A DNA stretch of 64,000 bases from an uncultured Eubacteriales bacterium (GCA_934491515.1 CAKSTF010000007.1:1-64000); one strand, 5' to 3'. Numbered from the stretch's first letter, positions 26,139 through 35,763 are shown. The notes: generated from the letters alone by a model not told the origin. Program-made: numbers and translations.

Positions 26139-29100
26139 TCAGTCAACCGATTTTAAGGCTTCAAGCATATCAATGTTTTTGAGCCTTCTGTTCATCATAA
26201 CACCTAAAATCGCAGTAATTCCCATAATTACAATTACAGGTATTATGAAGGCTTTTGCACCAAGTGCCGGATTAAACATTACGTCATCCGGAGGCACAAC
26301 TGCCAGGATATATCTGTAAAGTGCATCTCCGAAGCCGAAACCTACAAGTATACCTATTACGGTAAGCAATATAGTTTCGCGGTAGATATACATTGTAACC
26401 TCTTTGTTATAGAAACCGAGGACCTTAATCGTTGAAAGTTCTCTTATACGTTCGGAAACGTTAATATTGGTAAGATTATAAAGTATTACCGCGGCGAGGA
26501 GTATTGCAACGATTATCAGTATTCGCATAATCATATTAAGCGAATTTACAATGGTATCTATCTGATTTGTCATTGTGGTGTTCTGAACAACACCTTTTAC
26601 GCCGTCAAGCTGGATAAAGCGGCCGGACTCAAGTTTTGCGTTGTTTGAAGAACGGTCTTTAAGTGTAACAAGATGTGCGTTTTCGGTATAGGTTTTCCCG
26701 TAGACCGATTTATAATATTCGCTGTTCATAAAGATAAAATGTCCGGTATACATTTCGGTTATTCCGGATATTTTTACCGTTCTTGAATTTCCGGAATCAT
26801 CGGTGTATTTAAAGGAATCTCCTATTTTTACATTAAGAAGTTTTGCAAAACGTTCCGATATAATGCAGCCGTTATCCGTAAGTTTCAGAGCCTCTCCCGA
26901 AGAGCGTTTGCACAACCTGATATATTTTGTGAGTTCTTCGGAATTTTCTGCAACGATAAGTTTTATTGATTGCGTATCGTTGTTTTTGCCGGCAGTTTTC
27001 GTAACCGTTTCATAGTAAACAGAAATTTTGCTGTTTACTTCCGTGCTGTCAAGCAATGCTTTTATTTCTTCCGATTCCTCATCGGATAATCCGTCTTTTT
27101 CGGCAACAATCAGGTCGTATTTCATAATTTCACCGAATTGACGGTCCTTAACGCCCGAAATGGAATGCTGAACGCTGAATCCGGCAAATATCAGTGTTAC
27201 CGAGCCGCATACGCCGAATATTGTCATAAGCATACGCTTTTTATATCTGAAAATATTTCTTGCCGTGACTTTATGCGTAAAATTCATACGGTTCCATACA
27301 GGACGAATACGCTCCAACAGAATTTTTGATCCGGATGCCGGTGCTTTAGGCATAAGCAATGCAGCAGGTCGTTCTGTCAGTTCCTTACCTGCAACTATAA
27401 ATGCCGGCAATACCGTGCAGAGAAACGCAAGCAGAAGCGCCATAAGCGAAATGCCGGGGTAAAAGTGCAGTTCAAGTTTCGGGTAGGTGAAACTTTCTCC
27501 GTAAGCGGCGTATACAATTAGGGGCAGCAGTGTGTGACCGGCAACAATACCGAGTATCGCGCCGCTGTTACCGGCCGTAAGCCCGTATACCGTGAATTTC
27601 TTTAAAATATCATGATTTTCATATCCAAGTGCCTTAAGAGTGCCTGAATTTGTGCGTTCTTCATCTACAAAACGCGTCATAGTGGTAAGGGTTACAAGCG
27701 CTGCAACAAAGTATAAAAATATCGGAAAAACATCAGCGAGGGAGTCGATTATTTCTGATATTGTGCCGTAAACCTTATAACCTTCGGCACCGGGAATTTC
27801 GCGGCGCGTATCAAGTGTGTAAACAGGTTTTTTCAAGCCGTCAAGTGCACTTTGTGCCTTTGCGATTTTTTCTTCACCCTCGGCTATCTCTTTTTCGGCG
27901 TCTGCTTTTTTGCTGTTAAATTCATCGCGGCCTTCATTCAGTTGTTTCTCGCTTTCCGCAATCTTTGCCGCGGCGGTATTAAGTTTTGTCGCTGCTGCAT
28001 CAAATTCGCTCTGTGCTTTGGCTTTTTGCAGGGAAAGTTCCTTTTCGTTTTCTGATATTTGTGCCGCGGCAAGTTCGTATTCCTTTTCTGCAGCATCAAG
28101 TTCCGTTTTTGCCGCCGAAAGTTTTTCTTCTGCATCTTCAAGTCCGGCAGCTGCGCTGTTATAAGCCTGCCATTTGGCGTCCAGTTCTTTTTTTGCCGAT
28201 ACAAGTCCGGCAAGCTTTTGATATTCTTCTTCAGGCAAAGATTCTTTTAATGCAGGTAACGAGCGTTCAATTTCTTCGATTGACATACCGGTAGAATTCT
28301 CTGCAGCGGCAATTTCCGGATCAAGTGCTGCCTGTGCGGCGTCAAGCTGTGCCTTTTGTTTTTTTAGCATATCAAACTGCGCTTTGTTCTCGTTATACTG
28401 CTGCCACTTCACGTTAAGTTCGTCGCGTTTTTCCGAAAGGGCGTCTTTTGCCATTTTCAAGGACGCTTCGTTTTTTGAAAACTCTTTTTGCGCATCGTTT
28501 TTGCTTTTATTATACTGTGCAAGGGAAGAGTAGTAACTGCGTTTTGCTGCAGCAAGTTCGCTTTCGCCTTTATTTAATTTATCTTCATTATCGGCAAGCA
28601 GAGATTTTGCATCATCTACTTTTGCCCGTGCGTCGTCAATTTTCTCCTGGTATTCGGTTTTAATGCTGTTAAGACGTAAAGAGGGCTGCTTTTCAAGCAG
28701 TTTATCAAGTTCGTTCTTTTGTGCAGTTATAAGTTTTGTATACTTATTCGAATACGGGTCTACGCCGTTTGTATCATTAAACTTCAATCGCGCTATCATA
28801 TACACTTCCGAATCAAAGGCATCGCTTGTTACAACAGCATATCCCTCCAATTCGCCGGTGCCGGCGGTTGACTGACCCATATTGATTATAGAAAGCAGTT
28901 CGCTTGAGTTGACATATCCTACAATTTTAAAAGTATCGTTTTTAAGCACGTGATTTCCTGCAATATCCTCTTTTTCGGAAAAGGTTATTGTTTTTCCGAT
29001 TTTATATTTTTCGGACAAGAAAGATGCAACAGCAATTTCATCCGGCTTTTCGGGCATACGGCCGCTTACAAGTTCATAATCGGAAATACCTTTGGTTTCG

Positions 29101-29420
29101 GAAAAGACACGCACACCGGTATTTGTACCGTCTATTACAACGTCTTTAAGATAACCGTATTCAATTTTTTCGGCTCCCGTAACACGGTTTATCGCCTCAA
29201 CATTATCGGAATCAATACCATAGTCACCAATAATGCTTACGTCGGCAAGATTAAGAGAATCAAAATAATCGGTGCCGGTTTTCCGCATATCGGGGCCTGC
29301 GACCTGTAAACCGACTAGCGCAAATGAACCAAGCGCCACAAGACACATTATTGAAAAGAAACGACCTTTTGAGTTTGAAAAGCATTTTTTTATGTCTTTC
29401 CACAGTGCTTTTTTCTTCAA
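26139..29420 (-). CDS. FtsX/MacB-type ABC transporter permease with long periplasmic-type coiled coil
   Basis: Large permease (about 1093 residues). N-terminal membrane helix (about 20-45), an extracellular MacB-like domain, then a Lys/Glu/Ala-rich coiled coil (about 265-535), a first FtsX-type membrane block (about 565-700), a second MacB-like domain, and a final FtsX block with three helices (about 970-1085). This duplicated layout with coiled coil is seen in Gram-positive export or envelope-stress ABC systems; no substrate can be read. The start is uncertain: TTG at 29420 has AAGGCGG at good spacing; GTG at 29429 is the alternative, and the open frame reaches 29471 inside the ATPase gene. 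It pairs with the ATPase upstream. Confidence 0.85.
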   Translation of the reverse strand: MKKKALWKDIKKCFSNSKGRFFSIMCLVALGSFALVGLQVAGPDMRKTGTDYFDSLNLADVSIIGDYGIDSDNVEAINRVTGAEKIEYGYLKDVVIDGTNTGVRVFSETKGISDYELVSGRMPEKPDEIAVASFLSEKYKIGKTITFSEKEDIAGNHVLKNDTFKIVGYVNSSELLSIINMGQSTAGTGELEGYAVVTSDAFDSEVYMIARLKFNDTNGVDPYSNKYTKLITAQKNELDKLLEKQPSLRLNSIKTEYQEKIDDARAKVDDAKSLLADNEDKLNKGESELAAAKRSYYSSLAQYNKSKNDAQKEFSKNEASLKMAKDALSEKRDELNVKWQQYNENKAQFDMLKKQKAQLDAAQAALDPEIAAAENSTGMSIEEIERSLPALKESLPEEEYQKLAGLVSAKKELDAKWQAYNSAAAGLEDAEEKLSAAKTELDAAEKEYELAAAQISENEKELSLQKAKAQSEFDAAATKLNTAAAKIAESEKQLNEGRDEFNSKKADAEKEIAEGEEKIAKAQSALDGLKKPVYTLDTRREIPGAEGYKVYGTISEIIDSLADVFPIFLYFVAALVTLTTMTRFVDEERTNSGTLKALGYENHDILKKFTVYGLTAGNSGAILGIVAGHTLLPLIVYAAYGESFTYPKLELHFYPGISLMALLLAFLCTVLPAFIVAGKELTERPAALLMPKAPASGSKILLERIRPVWNRMNFTHKVTARNIFRYKKRMLMTIFGVCGSVTLIFAGFSVQHSISGVKDRQFGEIMKYDLIVAEKDGLSDEESEEIKALLDSTEVNSKISVYYETVTKTAGKNNDTQSIKLIVAENSEELTKYIRLCKRSSGEALKLTDNGCIISERFAKLLNVKIGDSFKYTDDSGNSRTVKISGITEMYTGHFIFMNSEYYKSVYGKTYTENAHLVTLKDRSSNNAKLESGRFIQLDGVKGVVQNTTMTNQIDTIVNSLNMIMRILIIVAILLAAVILYNLTNINVSERIRELSTIKVLGFYNKEVTMYIYRETILLTVIGILVGFGFGDALYRYILAVVPPDDVMFNPALGAKAFIIPVIVIMGITAILGVMMNRRLKNIDMLEALKSVD

Positions 29421-29433
29421 AACAGACACCGCC

Positions 29434-30135
29434 TTACCATTCAATATCCGCAATCTGCTGCGGATGTTCATTTATTTCGATTTTGCTTACGGTGCCGTCA
29501 TGCATATGAATCACGCGGTCGGCAATGGGGGCGATAGCCGCATTATGTGTAACAATAATAACGGTCGAACCTTTAACACGGCACATATCCTGAAGAATCT
29601 GTAATACCTGCTTGCCCGTTTTGTAGTCAAGGGCACCGGTAGGTTCGTCGCAAAGGAGTATTTTCGGGTTCTTTGCAACTGCGCGCGCTATTGCTACGCG
29701 CTGCTGTTCGCCACCCGAAAGCTGGGCAGGGAAGTTATCAATCCTTTTTTCAAGTCCTACATCCTTTAACACCTGCACGGGGTCAAGGGCGTCCTTTACA
29801 ATTTCGGATGCAAGTTCAACATTCTCTTTTGCTGTAAGATTTTGTACAAGATTATAAAATTGAAAAACAAAACCCACGTCGTTTCTCCGGTAGGTGATTA
29901 GTTCGTTTGCCGAATACTTTGCAATGTTTTTTCCGTCGATTATTACATCGCCTTCATCATTAGTGTCCATACCGCCCAATATGTTGAGCACGGTTGATTT
30001 TCCGGCACCGGAATTGCCGAGAATTATTGCAAGCTCGCCTTTTTCAATTGAAAAGTTTACGTCGCGGTTTGCTTTAATTACAGAATCACCCATTTTATAA
30101 CGTTTATAACTGTGCGATACTTCTATATAACCCAT
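29434..30135 (-). CDS. ABC transporter ATP-binding protein, MacB/LolD type
   Basis: ATPase partner of the permease downstream. Walker [10 protein letters not shown] near residue 40, Q-loop FVFQFYNL, signature [14 protein letters not shown] near 140, Walker [13 protein letters not shown] near 162, and the H-loop THNAA. Length 233. The start at 30135 is favoured by a GGAGG ribosome binding site and by its overlap with the stop of the preceding gene (TAATG); the open frame to 30180 is inside that gene. Regulation is probably through the divergent TetR protein. Confidence 0.92.
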   Translation of the reverse strand: MGYIEVSHSYKRYKMGDSVIKANRDVNFSIEKGELAIILGNSGAGKSTVLNILGGMDTNDEGDVIIDGKNIAKYSANELITYRRNDVGFVFQFYNLVQNLTAKENVELASEIVKDALDPVQVLKDVGLEKRIDNFPAQLSGGEQQRVAIARAVAKNPKILLCDEPTGALDYKTGKQVLQILQDMCRVKGSTVIIVTHNAAIAPIADRVIHMHDGTVSKIEINEHPQQIADIEW

Positions 30136-30446
30136 TATTGTTTTTCCTCCAGTGATTTGATTTCGTCTCCTGTTATGCAAAAAGAATATCGGGCGCCTGT
30201 TACATCAAGCGTTATATGCCCGTTTTCGATTTTACCTTTTGCAACATAGGAAAACGTCCTGAGTTTTGATATAAGATTTCCTGTAAATTCTATCCGACCA
30301 TCTTTGGTAATTGTTCCCGTAACATGGTCGCTGTTACCTAAAAGCAAAAGCGCACCACTGATTTTGCCGTCGTTTTCCTCGAAGGTGAGCGCTCCGTGTC
30401 GCTGACCCAGCGGCGCATGCATGGTAATCGCAAAACTTCGTTTCAT
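30135..30446 (-). CDS. small beta-rich protein of unknown function in ABC operon
   Basis: 103 residues, no signal peptide, no membrane segment and no cysteine pair. The sequence has repeated short beta-type strands (GALTFEENDGKISGALLLLG, HVTGTITKDGRIEFTGNL, YVAKGKIENGHITLDVTG), which suggests a small beta barrel. It is the first gene of the operon and overlaps the ATPase start, so it is probably a working part or sensor of the transporter. I do not recognise a named family. Confidence 0.7.
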   Translation of the reverse strand: MKRSFAITMHAPLGQRHGALTFEENDGKISGALLLLGNSDHVTGTITKDGRIEFTGNLISKLRTFSYVAKGKIENGHITLDVTGARYSFCITGDEIKSLEEKQ

Positions 30447-30505
30447 TGTTATTACTCCTTTATTTTTCTACCTGTTGATGATATATCGAAAAACGCAATA
30501 ATTAA

Positions 30506-30566
30506 ACGGTCAAATATGCTGTTTTTGTGTAAATACGGACAAATGATACATATTTGACGGTCAAAT
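30506..30566. promoter_or_regulatory. probable operator sites for the TetR-type regulator
   Basis: A 15-bp palindrome ATTTGAC-G-GTCAAAT lies at 30552-30566. A half-site ACGGTCAAAT is at 30506-30515, and related GGACAAA sequences lie at about 30537 and 30570. The sites sit between the divergent ABC operon and tetR and beside the tetR promoter, as expected for autoregulation. Confidence 0.6.
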
Positions 30567-30592
30567 TCACGGACAAACGACCGTAAATTTAC

Positions 30593-30620
30593 TTGAAACT
30601 TTTGCGGACAAGTGTATAAT
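30593..30620 (+). promoter_or_regulatory. sigma-A promoter of the tetR-type gene
   Basis: -35 TTGAAA (30593-30598), 16-nt spacer, -10 TATAAT (30615-30620); the ATG follows 18 nt later. Confidence 0.7.
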
Positions 30621-30638
30621 AAAAGCGAGGTGATGATA

Positions 30639-31220
30639 ATGACACATGAACAGTCAACACTGCAGACCAAGACTGCACTTGCGGCGAGTCTGAAAAAGTA
30701 TATGCTGAAAAAGCCGCTTGGAAAAATCACGGTAAGTGAAATTATTGCAGATTGCAATGTTAACCGCAAAACGTTTTACTATCACTTTGAAGATATATAC
30801 GCTTTACTAAAGTGGATGCTTGAACAGGAAGCGATTGAAGTTGTAAAAAACTTTGATTTGCTTATCGATTACGAAGATGTGGTAAGGTTTGTTATCGGAT
30901 ATGTAAAAAATAACGCCCACATACTTAATTGTGCTTACGACAGTATGGGACGTGATGAATTAAAAAGGTTTTTTTATAATGACTTTGTAGCACTTGCTGT
31001 TATGATGATTGACGATACACAAAAGCGTTACGGATTATCCGTAGATGAAGATTTCAAAAAATTTTTATGCGATTTTTTCACGGAGGCTATCGCAGGCATG
31101 CTTGTAAATTCCTTTAAAAATACAAATAACGTAAGGGAAGACGTCGTGATACGCAATATAACCGTTATGATTGATTCGCTGCCCGATATATTAAAGCGCG
31201 CACCGCAAAAGACTTTATAA
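30639..31220 (+). CDS. TetR/AcrR-family transcriptional regulator
   Basis: 193 residues. N-terminal helix-turn-helix (about 8-52) with KITVSEIIADCNVNRKTFYY then HF, the usual TetR recognition helix; the C-terminal helical ligand-binding half resembles the DhaS-like group. GAGGTGATGATA precedes the ATG at 30639; ATG 30633 and GTG 30612 are in frame but fit the ribosome binding site less well. Divergent from the three-gene ABC operon, which it probably represses. Confidence 0.88.
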   Translation: MTHEQSTLQTKTALAASLKKYMLKKPLGKITVSEIIADCNVNRKTFYYHFEDIYALLKWMLEQEAIEVVKNFDLLIDYEDVVRFVIGYVKNNAHILNCAYDSMGRDELKRFFYNDFVALAVMMIDDTQKRYGLSVDEDFKKFLCDFFTEAIAGMLVNSFKNTNNVREDVVIRNITVMIDSLPDILKRAPQKTL

Positions 31221-31313
31221 ATACTAAATAAGAACAGGCGGAACGCACTATGTGTGTTCCGCTTTCGCACTCCCGACGGTATTTTTAATATAATGTCGTA
31301 TGGGGGGTGTAAA

Positions 31314-32096
31314 ATGAAAGAAAATGTTTTATGGGCTTTTGCCGCTACCGTTATAACCTGGGCGGTAACGGCGCTCGGTGCTGCTACGGTAGTGTTTTTT
31401 AAAAAACCTAAGGAAAAAATTCTTGTACTTATGCTTGGATTTTCCGCAGGCGTTATGATTGCGGCAAGTTTTTGGTCGCTTTTAGAGCCTGCAATAAATA
31501 CCGCTTCAAAGTCGCTTAACATACCGGCATATTTTGTTGCGGCAATAGGTTTTTCGGTGGGCGTTGCTTTTATGGTATTGAGCGATAAGGCCGCTGCCGT
31601 ATTCAACGGTTCTAAACCCGACCACAGCCGAAAAAACCGTGTTTTTATGCTGTTTATGTCAATCACCCTTCATAATATTCCGGAAGGGTTGGCAATCGGC
31701 GTTGCTTTCGGTTCAATAGGCAGCGGAAATGATGAGGCGCTTGTAGGCGCATTGACTTTAGCGCTCGGGATTGCTATACAAAACTTTCCGGAGGGCGCTG
31801 CGGTGTCGCTGCCTCTTCGTAAAGAGGGCTATTCCCGTAGAAAAAGTTTTATGCTTGGCCAAGCCTCGGCGCTGGTAGAACCGATTGCGGGTGTAATAGG
31901 CGCGGCGCTTGTTGTTTATGTTAAAAATATTCTGCCCTATGCTTTGGCGTTTGCCGCAGGCGCAATGGTGCTTGTTGCGGTTCACGAAATAATACCCGAA
32001 TGCCAGAGTTATAAAGATAAATCGCCGTATCTTGCCTCTGTCGGCATTATGGCAGGATTTCTTGTAATGATGATACTTGATGTTATGTTAGGCTGA
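31314..32096 (+). CDS. ZIP-family divalent metal transporter
   Basis: 260-residue membrane protein for zinc or related metals. Eight hydrophobic segments; metal-binding helices carry HNIPEGLAIGVAFG near residue 118 and NFPEGAAVSLPL near 155, and QASALVEPIAGVIGA near 183, all ZIP signatures. The start at 31314 follows GGGGGGTGT; the open frame to 31254 lacks a ribosome binding site. ZupT-like members take up several metals, so specificity is open. Confidence 0.92.
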   Translation: MKENVLWAFAATVITWAVTALGAATVVFFKKPKEKILVLMLGFSAGVMIAASFWSLLEPAINTASKSLNIPAYFVAAIGFSVGVAFMVLSDKAAAVFNGSKPDHSRKNRVFMLFMSITLHNIPEGLAIGVAFGSIGSGNDEALVGALTLALGIAIQNFPEGAAVSLPLRKEGYSRRKSFMLGQASALVEPIAGVIGAALVVYVKNILPYALAFAAGAMVLVAVHEIIPECQSYKDKSPYLASVGIMAGFLVMMILDVMLG

Positions 32097-32114
32097 AAAC
32101 AGTGTGTATACATT

Positions 32115-32150
32115 AAAGAGCACCCGGAACATAAGTCCTGGGTGCTCTTT
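32115..32150. terminator. terminator between the ZIP gene and livF
   Basis: AAAGAGCACCC pairs with GGGTGCTCTTT, with GGA/TCC extending the stem past one bulged T. It lies between convergent genes. Confidence 0.75.
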
Positions 32151-32178
32151 ATGGTGTTAAAAGAGGAATTAACTGAAT

Positions 32179-32889
32179 TTAACCGCCTAGGTAGGCCTTT
32201 TTAACCTCGTCGCTCTGCATCAGTTCGATGCCGGTGCCGGTGTGCGCTATACGTCCGTTTTCAAGAACATAAGCGCGGTCTGAAATAGCGAGAGATTTGC
32301 CCGCATTCTGCTCAACAAGAAGAATTGTTGTACCTTCCTTGTTGTATTCTTTGATAATATCAAACACTTCGTCAACAAGCAGGGGAGAAAGGCCCATAGA
32401 GGGTTCGTCAAGCATGAGCAGTTTAGGATGACACATCATCGCTCTGCCCATGGCAAGCATCTGCTGTTCACCGCCCGAAAGAGTGCCGGCTATCTGATTT
32501 CTGCGCTCTTTAAGACGTGAAAAGCGAGTGTATATCTTTTCGATATCCTGTTTAATTACTTTTTTGTCGTTTTCTCTGTACGCGCCCATTAAAAGATTTT
32601 CGTAAACGGTAAGTTCCTGGAAAACGTGTCTGCCCTCGGGAACCTGGGAAACGCCCAGGCGCACTATTTTGTGGCAAGGCAGTTTTGTAATATCGTGGCC
32701 GTCGTACGTTACGCTGCCGCTTCTTGACGGAATAAGACCGACAACGCTGTGCATCGTAGTGGTTTTGCCGGCGCCGTTAGCGCCGATAAGCGTAACAATC
32801 TCGCCTTCGTTAACCTCAAAACTGATACCTTTAAGGGCTCTTATAACTCCGTAATAAACTTCAAGATCTTTTACTTCAAGTAATGCCAT
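32179..32889 (-). CDS. livF: branched-chain amino acid ABC transporter ATP-binding protein LivF
   Basis: One of two ATPases of the high-affinity Leu/Ile/Val importer. Walker A GANGAGKTT near 37, signature TLSGGEQQMLAMGRA near 137, Walker B LLMLDEPSMGLSP near 157. Length 236 is standard. Last gene of livJHMGF. Ribosome binding site GGAGGGTG. Confidence 0.94.
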   Translation of the reverse strand: MALLEVKDLEVYYGVIRALKGISFEVNEGEIVTLIGANGAGKTTTMHSVVGLIPSRSGSVTYDGHDITKLPCHKIVRLGVSQVPEGRHVFQELTVYENLLMGAYRENDKKVIKQDIEKIYTRFSRLKERRNQIAGTLSGGEQQMLAMGRAMMCHPKLLMLDEPSMGLSPLLVDEVFDIIKEYNKEGTTILLVEQNAGKSLAISDRAYVLENGRIAHTGTGIELMQSDEVKKAYLGG

Positions 32890-32895
32890 TTTAAA

Positions 32896-33666
32896 TCACC
32901 CTCCGATATAAGCTTTGATAACTTCGGGGTCGTTAAGGGCGGTTTTCGTATCGCCTTGTGCCAAAACTGTGCCGAAATTAAGTACCGTAAGTTCATCGCA
33001 AAGTCCGGATACAAACTTCATATCATGTTCGATAAGAAGAATTGTCATATCAAACTTATCCCTTATAAGACGGATGGTGTCCATAAGATCTGCGGTTTCG
33101 TTAGGGTTCATACCTGCCGCCGGTTCGTCAAGCAAAAGTAATTGCGGATTGGTGGCAAGTGCGCGTGCTATTTCAAGTTTGCGCTGTTTTCCGTAGGGGA
33201 GATTGCAGGAAAGATTATTGCGGTCTTCTTCAAGGTCAAATATGCGCAGCAGTTCTTTTGCGCGTGCGCGCATTGCTTTTTCAACCTTAAAATGCCGCGG
33301 AAGTCTGAGCACAGAGGTGAAAAATCCGCATTTGTATTCGGGAAGATTTGAAAGACCGACCATAACGTTTCTGATAACGCTCATATTATTAAAAAGGCGT
33401 ATATTCTGGAAAGTTCTTGCAATTCCTTTATGATTTATTTTTTCCTGCGACTTGCCTTTAAGTTCCTCACCGTTTAAATAAAAGGTGCCGGTTGTAGGCA
33501 TATAAACGCCGGTAAGTATATTGAATACCGTTGTTTTGCCCGCACCGTTAGGGCCTACAAGTCCGTATATCTGGTTTTTCTTGATTTTAATATTAACATC
33601 CTGAACCGCTTTAAGGCCGCCGAAAGAGATGCCTAAATTTTTTGTTTCAAGTACATATTCAGACAT
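32896..33666 (-). CDS. livG: branched-chain amino acid ABC transporter ATP-binding protein LivG
   Basis: Second ATPase of the importer. Walker A GPNGAGKTT near 38, the LivG-specific insertion around residues 95-140, signature LPYGKQRKLEIARAL near 157 (LSGG replaced by LPYG, as in this subfamily), and Walker B LLLLDEPAAGMNP near 176. Length 256. Starts 2 nt from livM. Confidence 0.94.
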   Translation of the reverse strand: MSEYVLETKNLGISFGGLKAVQDVNIKIKKNQIYGLVGPNGAGKTTVFNILTGVYMPTTGTFYLNGEELKGKSQEKINHKGIARTFQNIRLFNNMSVIRNVMVGLSNLPEYKCGFFTSVLRLPRHFKVEKAMRARAKELLRIFDLEEDRNNLSCNLPYGKQRKLEIARALATNPQLLLLDEPAAGMNPNETADLMDTIRLIRDKFDMTILLIEHDMKFVSGLCDELTVLNFGTVLAQGDTKTALNDPEVIKAYIGG

Positions 33667-33668
33667 AA

Positions 33669-34814
33669 TTATTTATCCTCCTTCGGTGCTTTGTCGGGTT
33701 TTACCGTGCTGCTTGTAGGCTGAACATCGGTGGAAAGAACTTCGTCCATCGGTATTTTGGTAGGAATACGCGCCCATTTAACGGGGTCGTCCTTGATAAT
33801 CGAAGGGTCTTTTCTTTTGTGGATGTTTGCAAACAGTTTCTTTATGTCATGCTTTTCGCGGAAGCCTTTAAGTGCAGGCGAATTTCCGTATATGATAATT
33901 ACTATCAAAATAAGCGCGTAAAGCAGATTTTGCAGAACGGCAAGGTCGCCTGTCAGTATTGTCGCAAACTTTGTGTTGATAAAGGTGATAAGCGTTGCGG
34001 CTATTATGGAGCCGTTTATTGAACCTATGCCGCCTAAAACTACCATTACAAGTATTTCGATAGAATAATTGTAGCCGAATTTCGAACTTTGAATGTTGTA
34101 ATTCGAAAAACTGTAAAGCACGCCTGCAATACCTGCAAAGAAGGAAGAAACGGTAAACGCAAGAAGTTTATACTTTGTAACGTTTATTCCGGTAGCCCTG
34201 GAAGCGATTTCGTTATCGCGTATGGAGGTTATTGCTCTGCCGTGTTTGGAACGCATTAAATTCTGTATAACAAACAAGGTTATAAGAACAAGCACAAAGC
34301 CGTAAATAAAGAGATAATCTTTATCATAACGCGGAGTTTCAAGACCGAGAGCGCCGCCGAAAGATTCACGGCTGGTATTTTGGAATACGGATTTAACAAT
34401 TTCACCGAATCCGAGTGTAACTATCGCGAGGTAGTCGCCTTTAAGGCGAAGCGCCGGCAGACCGATTACCATTCCAAAAACCGCAGCGGAAAGACCGCCT
34501 ACAAGCAGGGAAATAATAAGACATAACGGTCCGTTGCCGAATATGGGCTCAATAAGGCAGGAACATTTACCGCCCAAATATGCGCCAAGACACATAAAAC
34601 CCGCATGACCTAACGAAAGTTCACCGAGAAAACCTACAACAAGGTTTAAAGAAACCGCAAGAATTACCGCAATGGTAATCTTTTCAACAAGATATATAAG
34701 GGATTTTTCAAGTCCCGTAGTGTATGATTCGAGGATAAGTATAAAAGCGATTACCGAAACCAGAACATAGTTAATGTAATGCTTCCACTTAATTGATTTC
34801 AGTTTACTTGCCAT
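33669..34814 (-). CDS. livM: branched-chain amino acid ABC transporter permease LivM
   Basis: Membrane permease with about ten hydrophobic segments; the EAA-like loop is near GFLGELSLGHAGFMCLGAYL (residue 62) and the second near GGIGSINGSIIAA (residue 263). The protein is 381 residues and carries an unusual hydrophilic C-terminal extension of about 70 residues, rich in Lys, Pro, Asp and Thr, with no recognised domain. It overlaps the livH stop by 1 nt. Confidence 0.92.
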   Translation of the reverse strand: MASKLKSIKWKHYINYVLVSVIAFILILESYTTGLEKSLIYLVEKITIAVILAVSLNLVVGFLGELSLGHAGFMCLGAYLGGKCSCLIEPIFGNGPLCLIISLLVGGLSAAVFGMVIGLPALRLKGDYLAIVTLGFGEIVKSVFQNTSRESFGGALGLETPRYDKDYLFIYGFVLVLITLFVIQNLMRSKHGRAITSIRDNEIASRATGINVTKYKLLAFTVSSFFAGIAGVLYSFSNYNIQSSKFGYNYSIEILVMVVLGGIGSINGSIIAATLITFINTKFATILTGDLAVLQNLLYALILIVIIIYGNSPALKGFREKHDIKKLFANIHKRKDPSIIKDDPVKWARIPTKIPMDEVLSTDVQPTSSTVKPDKAPKEDK

Positions 34815-35686
34815 TATACTTTTTCCCTCCTTACTTTACCGAGAATTCCCGTAGGACGTACCAGAAGTATCACTATAAGTATAAGGAATTCAATCGCGTC
34901 GGTGTAGGGGGCGATTGCAGAAACGCTGTACGAGAAACATTCAACAATACCCAAAAGTATACCGCCGAGCATCGCGCCGGGGATTGATCCGATACCGCCG
35001 ATAACCGCAGCCGTAAACGCTTTGATACCGGGCATGGAGCCGAAAGTGTTGGAAAGGCTCGGAGATTTTAAAAGGTAGAAGAATCCGGCAATACCGGCAA
35101 GTGCAGAGCCGATGGCAAACGTTACGGTTATTACCTTATTTACACTTATTCCCATAAGTTCGGTCGCATCTCTGTCTTCGGAAGTAGCAACCATGGCGCG
35201 ACCCATTTTTGTGAATTTAACAAATATGTTAAGCGCTGCCATAACAACAATAGTGCAGGCAAGCGTAAGAAGGGTGGCAACCTGTATTTTAAGTGAACCG
35301 ATTTTTACGGATCCGAGTTCAAATATAGTTACCATTTTAGGTGCAGAGCCGAAGATAATCTGAGCAAGACTCTGCAAAAGGTAGCTTACGCCGATTGCGG
35401 TAATCAAAACCGCGAGGGGAGAGGCGCCGCGCAAAGGTCGGTACGCCAAACGTTCAATAGTTATACCGAGAATGGTACAGAATATAATAGCCACTGCGAT
35501 AGCAAGCAGCGGTTGACCTGTCATATTAAGAAAAACGAAAATTGCGTATCCGCCAGCCATGATAATATCGCCGTGGGCAAAGTTAAGCATTTTTGCAATG
35601 CCGTAAACCATTGTATAACCAAGTGCGATCATGGCGTAAATTCCGCCGATACTCAACCCGTTAATCAGAGTTGTAATAAATTCCAT
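34814..35686 (-). CDS. livH: branched-chain amino acid ABC transporter permease LivH
   Basis: Eight-segment permease partner of LivM, 290 residues. Family stretches: IYAMIALGYTMVYGIAKMLN (16-35) then FAHGDI, and GGIGSIPGAMLGGILLGI near 240. The ATG follows AAGGGTG. Confidence 0.94.
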   Translation of the reverse strand: MEFITTLINGLSIGGIYAMIALGYTMVYGIAKMLNFAHGDIIMAGGYAIFVFLNMTGQPLLAIAVAIIFCTILGITIERLAYRPLRGASPLAVLITAIGVSYLLQSLAQIIFGSAPKMVTIFELGSVKIGSLKIQVATLLTLACTIVVMAALNIFVKFTKMGRAMVATSEDRDATELMGISVNKVITVTFAIGSALAGIAGFFYLLKSPSLSNTFGSMPGIKAFTAAVIGGIGSIPGAMLGGILLGIVECFSYSVSAIAPYTDAIEFLILIVILLVRPTGILGKVRREKV

Positions 35687-35710
35687 TTTAACACCCTTAA
35701 TTACTTTTTA

Positions 35711-35747
35711 AGGTAAGTCCGGACATTTTTGTATGCCCGAACTTACC
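35711..35747 (-). promoter_or_regulatory. intercistronic hairpin between livJ and livH
   Basis: GGTAAGTCCGGACAT pairs with ATGCCCGAACTTACC over 15 positions with two G-U type or mismatched pairs. The sequence after it on the minus strand is not T-rich, so it looks more like a transcript-protecting or partial attenuator hairpin that would keep binding-protein output above permease output. Confidence 0.5.
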
Positions 35748-35763
35748 CGAAAATGCAGTATAA

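Noticed and set aside
31028..31666. 212-residue minus-strand frame across tetR and the ZIP gene
   Set aside because: Crosses two recognised plus-strand genes and has no supporting signals.
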